From NCBI GenBank assembly GCA_947683425.1, contig CANTUQ010000050.1, positions 14,686,501-14,750,500 of the forward strand: a stretch of DNA of 64,000 bases. Direction: 5' to 3'. A model generated the notes under the pieces. It was given only the letters and a program-made list of their open reading frames with translations, did not search any database and was not told where the DNA came from. Below, one piece after another: positions 21,955 to 34,100 of the stretch. A program made the position numbers and the translations under genes. Each line of letters opens with the position of its first letter. Position 1 is the first letter of the stretch. This DNA is from Excoecaria cochinchinensis (Eukaryota > Streptophyta > Magnoliopsida > Malpighiales > Euphorbiaceae).

Positions 21955-23307
21955 TTTTTTGCCAAAAATACATAAGAAGGCTCCAGATAATGACCCATGA
22001 CCTCCATTTGCAATTACCAGATGGTATCAGTTGAGAAACGAATTTGGTATAAGAGGGCCTAATTTATTAGCAGCTAAAAAAATATGAATGCTGGACTGGC
22101 ATGCAAGTATAAATAGGAAGGGGGCAGGGGTGGGCCCATTTGGAAGACAAAGGGGGCAATTGCAAAATTAACTTTTTTCCCCTAATATTTTTTTTATAAA
22201 TTTCAAATTTAACCTTTTAATTTTAACCAAATTTGCGGCTCTTAGTCTAAAATCCTAGGTCCACCCCTAGAGAGGGGAAATATGTTTACCTTTCCAGTAC
22301 CGGTGGCTCATATTGCATCTCTTCTGTAATAGGAGGAATAAGGGGTTCTGGAACCCATTCTTCACATAGATCATCTATTTCCTACAGATAACAAACACAT
22401 ATTTTTGCAATTTTAAGTTGGCACAGTATGATAAACACTAGAATGATGGTGCAAAAGTTACAATGGAAGTAACAGCACTGACTTAAATCAGATAGAATAT
22501 AGTGCAGAACTACACCTCAAGATTAAGCTCAAGGAGAATACAAATATACCAAGCTTAATATGCAACAATGAACAAATAGAGCATATAAGAATATCACACG
22601 AGCATTAGGCTGACAGTTATAGAAGCATTAAGTAGCATAAATATAACAAGAATGACCACTTGTTGACAACAACAATCGTTCAATTATCACATTTAAATAA
22701 ATTATTTCAAAAGTGATCCGAGAGAAATCTCTCCACATAAATTTGAAACTTATTATGAAGATTTTGTATTGACTTTATTTGATCACTTCATCAATGACAA
22801 AACTACTCCATTCAATTTGATGGGCAAAAACAAGAAACATCATACCTGCTAAAACTCTAATATGGCTACTAAAAAGGAAAAAAGAAGAAGAAGAAGAAGA
22901 AGAATGATACAGGTGTATACAGAAACTGCATGCTTATTCAAAACCAAAATTATGCTATTTAGAAAATTCAGTTATCTGACAGACGGACCTTCTTCGTTAG
23001 TGGCCGTTTAGGGGGCTTGTAGCTTTTCTGGGAAAGTAGGAAAAGAATGACCACTAGAAGAAGACCTTCAACGAAAAGATGTCCTTTAACAAAACCACAG
23101 GAAAAAAAATTACCAGTTAGCTCAAGAAATATCAATAAACAGCTCAACGAAGCACATCAGAGTATGATAAGTTGCAAAAGAGTAGAAAGGAGTACCACCT
23201 CCAATATGAAATCCGAAAACAACAGCGCGGGCAGATGGGGCATCCAAAGCCACTGTCACCCACTTTAAAGTACTATTTACAATGTGTGAGAAAACAGCTG
23301 ACTCCAT
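17775..23307 (-). CDS. LCB1: Serine palmitoyltransferase subunit LCB1 (long chain base biosynthesis protein 1)
   Basis: Twelve exons: 23307-23199, 23083-22989, 22381-22290, 21734-21641, 21566-21494, 21396-21264, 20708-20534, 19301-19161, 19089-18994, 18825-18684, 18175-18048, 17951-17775. All junctions are GT-AG and in frame, giving 484 residues (the Arabidopsis protein is about 482). Exon 2 encodes the single N-terminal membrane anchor (VEGLLLVVILFLLSQ). Family hallmarks follow: NFASANYLGLIGHEKLL, KYGVGSCGPRGFYGT, LDESNSFGVLGRSG and AAMGHALATEGGF. That last motif lacks the PLP-binding lysine, as expected for LCB1; LCB2 supplies it. With LCB2 at the ER it condenses serine and palmitoyl-CoA, the first step of sphingolipid synthesis. 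It is divergent from the Smr-domain gene. The Tat-like element lies just beyond its 3' end. Confidence 0.96.
19475..19826 (+). repeat. Dispersed repeat R1, copy 2 (uninterrupted)
   Basis: A 352-bp copy of the repeat at 4415-5257, within the LCB1 intron between exons 7 and 8. It reads straight through the point where copy 1 holds the foldback element, so it marks the empty site. Confidence 0.85.
21911..21953. repeat. (TA)n microsatellite in LCB1 intron 3
   Basis: More than 20 uninterrupted TA units. Confidence 0.95.
22125..22269. mobile_element. Short hAT-like MITE candidate in an LCB1 intron
   Basis: Starts CAGGGGTGGGCC and ends GGTCCACCCCTA, imperfect inverted ends of the hAT type. The flanks GAAGGGGG and GAGAGGGG agree at 6 of 8 positions, a possible aged 8-bp duplication. 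The right end resembles 33214-33241 in the CLC gene intron, so this is a small family. Confidence 0.5.
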
Positions 23308-24772
23308 CGCTACTTTAATAAATCAGAATCCAGAGTACACAAAGAACTCAGGCATTCACTCATGTAACCAAAGGATTACTCAATTTCAATACTAACGGAA
23401 AAGTGATTCCCCTGTTGAACGACAGAAGCAAATCAACCAATATTCACCAGGGATAAGAAGAGAGAAAGCAAGTTGAGCACTTAATTCTATTTTCTTCAAT
23501 TTATACAAAACAGAATAAATATTCCTTGCTCCAAGAGACACTTGAATAAATAAATAAGATTGTTATGGTCGAGAAATTAAAAAAATCCGTGATGCTTTGA
23601 TCTACTTGATTAGAACGGTTTTGCAATGGAAATTAATAAAGGATACCTCAAACCAGTATATGTTAGTAGGAGAAAAATTGCCAAAAGACGAAGAAATAAA
23701 AAAGAAATAAATAAAATAGGTGACCTATGTAGAGGAATATAGAGAAAGAAATAAAATAGCTGAGCTATGTAGAGTAATATAGAGAAAGCCGGAGAGGAAA
23801 TAGTAGGGGGCGATGGCGTTGGAAGCGGAGACCGAAGAGTAAAATTTTGTTTAAATGTTGAAAGGAAAGAAAGACTTGAACATTTCAAGTGCCAGATGAC
23901 CAATAAAAGGCAATTACAATCGATGTTAATCTAGAAAAGAGAGTTGATCAGAATAGAGATGCATCAAGTCTGTAATTTAAGATGCTTTCACATTTCAGAA
24001 TAGGATGGAAATTGCCCCCGACCGTAAAGAAAAAAACAATTATTATACTCATAAATGAATAGGCAAATACCTTTCTTCCTCCTCCCCTGCTAATTTGTAA
24101 GGTTATCTTATCTCTGGTTCAGCTATAAAACTTCCTCAGATTCACTTTCCTCCAGTCGGTGTATTACTTTTCGCTGGTCAACTTGGGTTGCCAATTCTAA
24201 TGGGCTTGCTGAACCATTAGGAGTCTGCGTATTCGGGTCAACCTGACCCACTTGCATTGTTGTAGAATTTTAGGACTCACAAGTACCAACCTTTTGGTTT
24301 CCGAAAAAAAAAACCCGCAGTTGATATTTGATTTCCCTTGCCTCGTATTCATTCTCTCTCAGACTCGGTCCTCTTTTAATTTTAGTTTCTCCTCTGGTCC
24401 GAATCTGTCTGTCGGCTCTCCAGGATATATGGATATGAGATGCGGAGTCGCCTTATCCTCCTTGACATCGAACAAGTATTCGTTTGAATCAATTTCGGCT
24501 TTTTATACTGAATTTGTATTTCGCTTCCTATCTCAGCCTTCCGATCGATCGACTCCTTGGTCCCGCGTTGGTCTCCCCTAACACCTCCTAGTTTTCGAAT
24601 TAGAATTGAGGTATTACTTCTTGTCTAGTTTGGTCTGTCGAAACACAAACACAACAAAGGTTGCATATTTTCTATGCTCATTGTGACCCGAACAGGATAA
24701 AGACCCTGGCTTTTTTTTTTCCCTCATAATCCAGTTTCAGAATAAGACGAGACTCTTTTTCTTTAACATAAA
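23308..24772. other. Shared intergenic region between the divergent LCB1 and Smr-domain genes
   Basis: Contains the 5' UTRs and promoters of both genes. Two near-identical short stretches around GAGCTATGTAGAG (about 23721-23785) form a local duplication. No further gene seen. Confidence 0.45.
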
Positions 24773-27547
24773 ATGAACACTTTTCCGAGCTCTTCCAGTG
24801 GCAAAACTTCCCCGGCGAGAGGTAAGTCCCAAGGTTGGGCTGCCTTTGACCTTAAGCAGCGTCAGGAACAACCTCAGTCTGTTGGCTGTGATCCTTTTCC
24901 TCCACTCCCAATTAACAGCACCACCTCTCAAAACTTACCTGTCAATAATGTTTTGTCTGAAAGGTCTTTCTCATCTGTAGTCCTACCTTCCGCAGATTTT
25001 CCTCCTATAGTAGAGAATGCCGATTGCAATACTAAAACGAAGCCTATTTTTAGTGATTCCAGTCTAATTGAGGTTTCTGAGTCGTACAATTGTGATTTTG
25101 CCTCGGACAAACTCCAACGACTTCACATCTGGGCTGACAATGGTTTGCTTGAGGATGAAATGGCCACTGTGGACAATGATGTTGATAAGGCCACAACTTT
25201 GTTAAAAGAGATAGTTTCTTGTGATGGCTCCAAGGTAAATTGGGTAAAGAAAGACATCTCTGATTCCCGTGATTTTCAATGCAACAAAGGAGAGGATGAT
25301 ATGTCTTTCTTAGAGAAAACCTCCGACCTTGCTGCAGACATAGCTGATCTAAGCTCTACTCTTGAGGATGCTCTTAGAGATACTCAGAAAGAATTGAAGA
25401 ATTTGCATAGTGCTCAAGGACAGCGGCTATCTGAAGCTGCTTCTGTGAACATGAGGCTAATTCTGGGGCACTTGAAGTCCTTACCTGTTGAGCCTGAATG
25501 GGAAGAGGATGATGTTTACTTGAGCCATCGGAGAAATGCGCTAAAGATGATGAGGTCTGTATCTATGTTTATCTGAATACGTCACTGATTATTTGGAAGA
25601 TAAATATGACAAAACAGCTTTGATCTCCTATATGCACTAGAAAAATCAATTAAATATGTTAATGCGTTGGTATTCTCACGTCTCTAAAGTTTGCAACGTG
25701 CGCAAACTTTTTGTGATTATTGAATAACATCATGCATGTGCTTCTTTTAGTTGAAGCAGCATAACCTCAACTGAAGTAAACTCGCCTTCATTGGAGCACG
25801 ACTTTGTGGTAAAATTTTATCTTATATGATTATTTCCCTTTTGTTTTTGCGATTTAGTGGAAGGTGCGCTTCATGGCGTGAGCATTTGTACACTGTTATG
25901 TTTGAGGTAGAGGTCAAGGGTTACCTCTCTGCAAAGTGGAGAAAGTCCTTCTCAAACCCAGTATCATGTCATAGCCTCCTGCACTAGGAAGGCTTTTTCA
26001 TGAAATATGTACTGTAGTAATCATGACCGTCATTTCTTCATCATATCAACAATCCCTTATTCAGAAGTGCTGTGGTTGAGCAGCAAATTCTTTCATTATT
26101 ATCATTTTTTGAAGTTGCGACTTTTTTGCTGAGTACTTGATACAGCAGATGCCAGGTCTAATGCACCTTAACTTTTCCAGTAAAACTACATAGTAGGTGT
26201 GTGGTTAGATAAATTGCTGGCACTAGTAATGGTTTGAAGGAAAGAAAGAGTATTCCCCAACCACTTCTAAGGCTACTCTTTATGCACACATGGTTTAGAA
26301 TTTTGCTTCTGACATTTTTGTTACCAATAACCAAACATGAGTATCTAAAGAATTCCCATACTCTGTTTCCTACAGGTTGGCATCTCGGCATTCCAGGGCA
26401 GCCACTAATGCGTTTATCAGAGACGACCATTTTTCTGCCCAACAGCTGTCATCGAGGGCTCGAAAAGAATGGCTGGATGCTGAAAAGCTTAATGCCAAGG
26501 CCGCCAAGGAAATTTTAAGTTTAAGAAACAGTGAAGAGAATCCATGGAAATTGGACTTACACGGTCTTCATGCTGCAGAGGCGGTTCAAGCCTTGGAAGG
26601 ACATCTGAAAAAAATCGAGACCCAGCTTCCAATGAGTCGGCAATCATCTTCAAGTACAATCAAAATAAATAATCGGGCTGTATGTTTATCAAATGCACCC
26701 TTTGCTAGCATCGATAAAGATAACAAGAACATAAAAAATACAGGATTTCGTCAGAGACCAGCATCATTACAAGTCATAACGGGTATTTTGCTTCATCTAA
26801 CAAAATAAATTTAATGTTTTATTTGCTTCATGTGGTATTCATTTCCTTAGGAGTTGGGGCTGACAGTATTCTGAAATTCACTGTTTAACTGCGAAGGCAT
26901 AAGGACCCAAAGATATGGCCTAGTGGCCTTTTATACCCCAGAGAAGATGATTCACATATGATACGAAATGGTGCGAAAGATACTGTTTAGCACTATGATA
27001 TGAAATGGTGCACCTTATGATTTTCTTTTTGGCAAGATATTTATTTCACGGTTGCTACACCACACACAGTTGTTCTCTTATGCCATCAAGTGCTAAACGG
27101 TGCATTTGTTTTATAAAACATTCGTCAAATCACACAGTACAAAATGATGTCTGAGCTGATATCAATCATAGTGGATTGTCCTTTTTGTTTTACTTGGGTG
27201 ATTGTTCCCATTTTAGAGGTTTGGTATACCTGCAGCATTCATTTTCTACTTTTTCTGTTTAGGTGTTGGCAATCATAGCCAGGGTCAAGCTGCTCTTCCG
27301 GCTGCTGTGAGAAATTTCCTAGTTGAAAACAGGTGAAGTATTTCCTTTTCCCACATTTGTTCCTTCTTTTGGATCCATTTATTAATTCATTAGCAAATGG
27401 CACAATTCTTAAAGTTTCTTTTGGGATAAAAGGAAATAAAAATTACATTGCAGCACTTCTCTGATCAGTTTCAAATTTTACAGCTATCTTTTTGACGAGA
27501 CGAGGCCAGGTGTAGTTATTGTTTGCCCCAAATTCCACCATAGGTAA
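24773..27547 (+). CDS. DUF1771 and Smr (small MutS-related) domain protein
   Basis: Four exons: 24773-25554, 26376-26782, 27263-27332, 27484-27547; 440 residues. The N-terminal third is Ser/Pro-rich and probably disordered. A CUE-like helical segment lies near residues 113-148. A DUF1771 helix pair spans about 262-315 (RHSRAATNAF, SRARKEWLDAEKLNAKAA). The Smr domain begins with LDLHG (D321, H323) and ends with ITGVGNHSQG (397-403) and ARPG-like TRPGVV. About 75 residues separate the LDLH and G-x-G-x-H motifs, more than in a minimal Smr domain, because of a Ser/Asn-rich insert. Plant relatives include At5g58720-type and SDE5-type proteins. Smr domains bind or nick nucleic acids; the role here is not established. 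It ends convergent with the CLC gene. Confidence 0.9.
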
Positions 27548-28177
27548 ATGGCCAGTTGCCTCTTAGCATCCCGGGGAGAGTTGGCTATGTTAGTTTATTC
27601 GAGGGTCCAATAGGCTCAACCCTTGCATGTAATTTATTAGAGCTTTTTTTTTTTTTAATTACACTATGAAATAGATTTTGTGTGAAATAATGATCATGTG
27701 GATGTCTATTATTTCATATATTAATTAATTACTTGACTTGTCCTGTAAGTCTAGTATTCCTATTTCAAGTATATTTGCTCTCCCAGTGTGAGTTGTTTAT
27801 GGAATACATATTTTCTCGCCTGACAGAAATGCAAAAACAATAGCTATACAAAACGAGCAAAAATCCTGACACGCACACTTTTAAAAATACACAATCCATT
27901 TATGAGTTTCTTTCATGGATCCTATTTATCTTTTATATTCTTTCTATACATCATGTTTTAATTTTTTTTCTTTTTAAATAATAAAATAATAAGATGAAGA
28001 AAAACATATCCCAGGTGGAATCCTCGAGCACACCAGTTACATCTTCAAGCTTAATAGTAGGGCAACAATGGCTTGGAGGCGAATTTATTAGATAGAACCA
28101 GACCGGCGTATGCGCCTTGCTCTCCTAACATGTGGTGGCTCCTGCGTAATAAGGTCCATTCATTTGCGAGGCAGACT
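27548..28177. other. Convergent 3' intergenic region
   Basis: Holds the 3' UTRs of the Smr-domain gene (+) and the CLC gene (-). No gene seen. Confidence 0.5.
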
Positions 28178-31100
28178 TTAATCACTTTTGGCTGTATGAG
28201 GGTACAGTCCCAAAACATGCTCTGGCATGAAGTCATGTCGGGTCAGAATGCCAACAATAGGATGCCTCTGCGGTAATGAAAATGTTATTAAGGCTCACAG
28301 CACGTGCGTTAACAAAATATCAAAACATCAGCCAGATCTACCTAATAATAAACTTCAAGATCAAACAAAATTAAGAGAGAAGAAAAACCAACAGTTTCTA
28401 CAGTACCTAAGAAACAATTTCGTATTAAAATGGTCATGTCATGTCACTGAAGAGAAGTGATTCATAGAGCAGAGGTGAAACCCCTCCACCCCAAAAAAAT
28501 AAATAAATAAAATAAAAATAAATAAATAAATAAAACACAGAAAGTATGAGAGAGTTACCCCTTGACTCTTTGGCACAACACACATATGCCTGAGACCAAG
28601 TTGTCGAAAAAGAATTGAAGCCTTGGCAAGTGACATCGTTTCAACAACTGTGTATGGGGATGCATTAGAAATTGGGTGCAGGTCTACATACATTTCCATC
28701 TCTTCCTCTCTGATAAACAAATCCCCAAGTTTGATACCCTTCCCAGATCCGGCCTTGGCGAAATCAAATGCTGCAAATCTACGCAGTATCTCTTCACCTG
28801 CAAGTATCCTTTCCCTTGAAAAAACCTTGCCTTTAAGCAAAACAAGCAAATGGGACCTCAAAACAAGCCCACATAGCTCAGGTGCATCTGAGAAAGGTGG
28901 TTCATCAATCACAGGAAACCCATTGTGTCTAGTAGTTGTCAACGCATGCACTATATTTCCCACTTTTTCCACACCAAAAAAAGTTACCAATGGACCAGAA
29001 ACAACATCACGTGCAGCCAAATGCCTCATGTAAGGTTCTGCATGAGCTTCCATATAAGGTAATCCTTTTAATTTCACTATCTGGTCGTAGACACCCTTGT
29101 TGAAGTTGTCGGCCACAGTTTTTGAGATAAGGAGAACTAACATTACAAGGGGAAGCAATAATAAATCGTTAGTGAGCTCAAGCAGTATGACACACAGGGA
29201 AACAGTCATCCTCATGGTGCCACCAAGAAAGGAGGCAGATCCAAGTAAAGCAAAGAGACCAGGGTCAAGTTCTGATATGGGTTCAAATAATCTCCCAACA
29301 AGACGGCCGTAGCATGCTCCAGCTAGAATGACAGGGATAAAGAGCCCAGAGGGGATAGCAATCCCATATGTGATAATGCCGAGACAATATATAACAGCAA
29401 AGAAGACAACCAGTGTGGAAATGAGAAACTGTTTCTCGGAGCTGGAGCTAAAGAGGTTGCGAATAGCATCATCATTGGTATTTAGAAATAGGGAGGCAAA
29501 GTCATTGTAGTAGCCTGATGGGCATTGGAAGCGTTTGTAGTTTCCAGATGTAGAAGTGCTGGGGCAACTCACTGTTATATCAGTAGGGCAGGGAATGCAC
29601 TTCGCAAACCATGGGAATCCATAAGAACAACATGATGTCAAGAGGGCGATGGCAAGAACAAGCAATATTTTGAACTTTGCACCTTTTCTGTAGCAGTAAA
29701 TAATTTGATTTAGCATTTCAACATAAGGAACCCATAATTTTCATTAAAGATGTCTTGTCAACACATAATTCAGATACAACTATGCATTATCCAATCTAAG
29801 CAGATAACATCCTCCAGTTCAGTAAATGCTTAATTAATTTTCTCTGCTTTCCTTTCTCTGATTTATGAACTAATTTTTTAACTTTTTTTTTTCTTTTTTT
29901 AGAAGCAGAGTGATGAAGGCATCAAATTATGATGATGTAATGTTACACAATTTGGCTAGTTATTAACAATCAGTATATATTCCAAAAGTTAGTCTTATAC
30001 AAGAAAAATATATGAATGCAAACTGTATGACATCAATGCAGCTAATTCTGGTAAACTCTGGCTAGCATCATAACAAGCTCTATCTAAGCAGTTTCATTTT
30101 CCACGACAGAGAGGGAGAGAGGAAGGAGGGAACGAACAGACTTTGTGTGAAATAGTGAAATAGAAAACATACTCATTTATGATGCTGTATGTTCGGAGGA
30201 CCTTGTCCACAAGATAGTTATATAAACATCCAAATATGCCCCCAATAACTCCAAGGAGTATCACTGCTAGTATATCTGCCCCACTATATGTTACCTTAGA
30301 AGAACTGACGTCATACATTATCAGACCTCCTTCGCCAAACAGTCCACACTTTCCAGTGGAGCAATATTCTATAAAAGCTCTCAACACTATAGCAACTACT
30401 GCTGTTGTGAAGAAAGTCCTCCAAAGAAGAGCACTCCGCCACCTGAAGCAAGCCCAAAGAAAATTATAATTATATGTGAAAATAAAAAAAAACAAAATGA
30501 TGTTGAAAACACCACAATTCTGGAGATATAATAACAGACAATAATCCAATGCTTCAGTAAGCCCCTTGCTATGGATTTTGGATTTCAAAGTCCACTGTGA
30601 TAAGTTCATGTAAGTCACCAATGCAGATCTGCCTTCTTGTTCCCTGTGATATTCAACTAATTCTTAAAACTAATTGCTAAAAGCACCATTGATACCCTCC
30701 ACAGTTGCACTTTGGCGCATTTGCAAATTAGACCAAACCTTGAATCTGCAAGTCTTGCAGCTGCTCTGTTATCTGGATCTGGAAAAAGCCCTGCGCTTAG
30801 CTCGCCTCAATTAGATTAGGTATAGAAGAGAAGATTAGATGTAAATGGCTTTGCTTTTGTTAAGTGTAGTGTAGCAGGCATAGCTATGAGGTACCCACAC
30901 TGACCATCTATGTTTGATCGAGAGCCTGTCCATGGTGAGGTAGTTCAAGGAGCTAATAACTAGTAAAAAAGGTGGGTAGGAGTACAATTGGTGCTGCCTA
31001 ACACACCTAGGAAAGGTCATCTTCCTGACTGTTAAATTCCTGCAAATGTAATTATGGTGGGTAACCTTTCAACTTAAGGAACCACAACTGGCCATTGTGT

Positions 31101-34100
31101 GCCAAGTGGATGAAAGCTAATCCCACTTTATCCCATACAGGTGCATGCTGGTGCCAGAAAAGAGGGTCTCATTGGTTCAATCATTGGATCATATTGATCA
31201 TCAACAGGAAGAAATTCAACTTCAAATACATCATATAATTTCAGTCATCAAATCACTCTGGCAAGAGGAGGAGATCCAGTTGTTATGACACCTTATTTTT
31301 ATCATCGTACAAGGGGAAGTGATGTCATGTTTAGAGATACCACACATGTACAGGGCCAGAATCGAAATGATGTTCCAGACTATTGTGTGGTTCCAAGTTA
31401 CAGCCCTGGGTTGATTTATAAAGGCACACCTCTATTTTAAAGCTCATAAGATACCAGCCAAAGATTTAAGGCAACTAATATAAGTTTATTGGATCAATTG
31501 TTTCATGCAGGTTTTATTTATTTATTTCTATTTCTTTCTTTAGTTGTTACCTGTCAGTTGTAACCATTATCCATGTGAATGGATCAAGCATTTTTCAAAC
31601 TAAAAAGCATTCTGACAAGACTTTCTATCCTTTTGTTCAAGCATTTCTTCTACATTCCTAATAACTTATCCAATGCAAACAATTGCCATGGTTCAAATGA
31701 CAAATGTGGGCAACTCCACCATATATTGCACAAAGATGATATGAATTAAAAATTGGAATTTTACTGAGGTTTTAGAAACATCTAAATTTAAGTAAGATGT
31801 ATATGGGCGAAATAGAGGTTACCAGGAAGCTGCTTCTTCAAGAGCAAAGAGAACACCACCAACCGGGGCACGAAAAGCAGCAGCTACACCGGCTGCTGCT
31901 CCAGCAGTGATCAAATCTCGTCTGTCACGATCATTTTTGAAAAATCTTAGCCAATTCCATGTCAAATGATACTTGCGAGAACCACCCTGCCCTAACAAAG
32001 AGGCTATGCATGCACCTGTATGAACCATTGGCCCTTCTTTACCCACAACGAATCCAGCAGAAACGCCCAAAATGGAACCAAAAATCTGCAATATTTTCAA
32101 TATAAATAGTTACACCTCTATATGTTCTATGCCAAAGTGCTCACAACCTTTCTATATAAAAATTAACAAATTATAAATAAAGTGAGTGCATTTTCATCAA
32201 TACAAAACCTTATGAAGTGGATGACAAATATTTCTTATTTCTACTTATTCTAACCCTTTGTTGGATGGAAGTAAATTGGATTTACTTTAATGAGGAGAAA
32301 GGAGGGGAAATGAGAGTAATGTAAATTGTATTTTTCTTATTTTGATTTGCATTGTTTGATTACATATAAATCCTCTTTCCTTTTCTCCCTTGGCATTTTC
32401 ACTATTCATCGTCTTCTTCCTCACCTCTACCATTCCCCGTCATCTTCTTCATCTCCACCGTTCTCCGTCTTTTTCACCGTCTTCTTCCTTATAAGAATTG
32501 CTCCCTTATTAATCCCCATTTCATCTTCTCCATTGCCTTTTTTTTTTGCCCAAAAATCTCCTTCACTTTCATCTTCTTCATCTTTTGTTTGTCTTTTACC
32601 CTTCAACCCAGTCTCTCATTTACGTCTTCTCAACCTCGTTCTTTTGTTCTCCATTCACCCATTTCTCCCATTTACTCTGCTTTCTCTCCAAATTGAGAGA
32701 AAATATTTTGGGGGATTAAGAGGAAATTGAAAAAATTAATTTTTCTTCATTTACTCCCATTTACTCTTCCATTTTGCAAACCAAACAATAAAAGTAAGTT
32801 GAATTTCACTTACTTTCCTCTCAATAACACTCACTTCCACCGATCCAAATAAATAGTAAGATTGATAATTAATTTGTATCTTTGGTTGTGTTTAGAGCAA
32901 GGCAGTGAACTCACAATGAAATAAATTGCAATTTATTGGTACATAAAGAAATTGTAATTCACGATTGCAAAAGATGCAAATGCATTCACTTGTAGATGAT
33001 TTTCAAACAGAGAACAGCTGGAACTTTGAGTCATTTATGCATCTCCAAAAGAGTTATACGTGTGCATATAAATAAACATATATTCAGAAAGAGGTAGGGT
33101 TTGAAACATGAAAATATTTTTTGCCAGAAGTTTTCAAAAAGTTTAAAGATCTTCCCTAAGTTTTGCAATTGCCCCCCTTATGTGTATGAAAATATATATA
33201 AATTTTGCCCCTTTAGTATAAAATCTAGGCTCCGCCCCTAGAAAGATGTTATTGTTCTAAATTATAGTTAGGCTTAGGCAATATTTTATGGTAGTAGGAT
33301 TCCTATAATAGCGATTTATTTCTATTTTTTTCCTAAAGTTTACCTATTTTAATATTTCCTAATTAGAATGAATCCATAAGTTCCTAGTTATAATATAATT
33401 TGTACTTTATTAGATATTCCTAATCTTGTAACCTCTATTTAAAAAGTAAAATTTAATCAATAAAATTAAGTCATAATTTCCAGTACAAAAGCATAAGGAG
33501 ATGGGCAACTCTCTCTAACGAGTTTTAAGGTCCTTACTCCCTTTATAGAGCTCGAAGATACAAGCTCCCTTTGATGAGCTTGATTAATTGCCCGGTGTTC
33601 CGATCCACAATTCGGGACAATAACAATTGGTATTAGAGCCAAAGACCATGAGCAATAGAGACAAAAATGATGAGGTGAAGGCCCTTCTGCAGGCTACTGC
33701 TGAAGCAGTTGCATAATTCAAGTCGAGATTGACAATTGACATTCAACAATTTGTGCTTGAATTGAAGGAAATTCTCACTAGTCGCCCGCGAAATCATGGG
33801 AGAGAATCAGATGGAAGAATGAGCATCAATAATGCTTACAGAAGCCAACCCCATTGTGCAGACAATCTACTTGATCATCCGGAAGGGAATGAGGTGATGC
33901 TGCAAGAAATAAAGCTTGACATACAGATTTTCTATAAGTTTTAGAATCTGCTGGATTCAAGAATTACCCAAAATTTCATTAGTTATACAGTTTTCCAGCT
34001 ATCTCCTTTCGATTTGGTTACATCAGTTACAATTGGAGAAAAGTTGTTCAACAAGGAAATTTCAACCTTGAAACCAACAGAACTAGGCAACAAGTTGGCC

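Noticed and set aside
23610..23903. 97-codon minus-strand frame upstream of LCB1
   Set aside because: Phe/Leu/Ser low-complexity sequence in the 5' flank; no homology recognised.
29682..29716. Start codon of a separate 425-residue CLC protein at 29716
   Set aside because: That ATG lies in the intron before exon 6; the splice acceptor at 29688 and the frame link this exon to the upstream CLC exons.
32326..32730. 134-codon plus-strand frame in the CLC intron
   Set aside because: CT-rich low-complexity sequence (Ser/Phe/Pro runs) without domain features.
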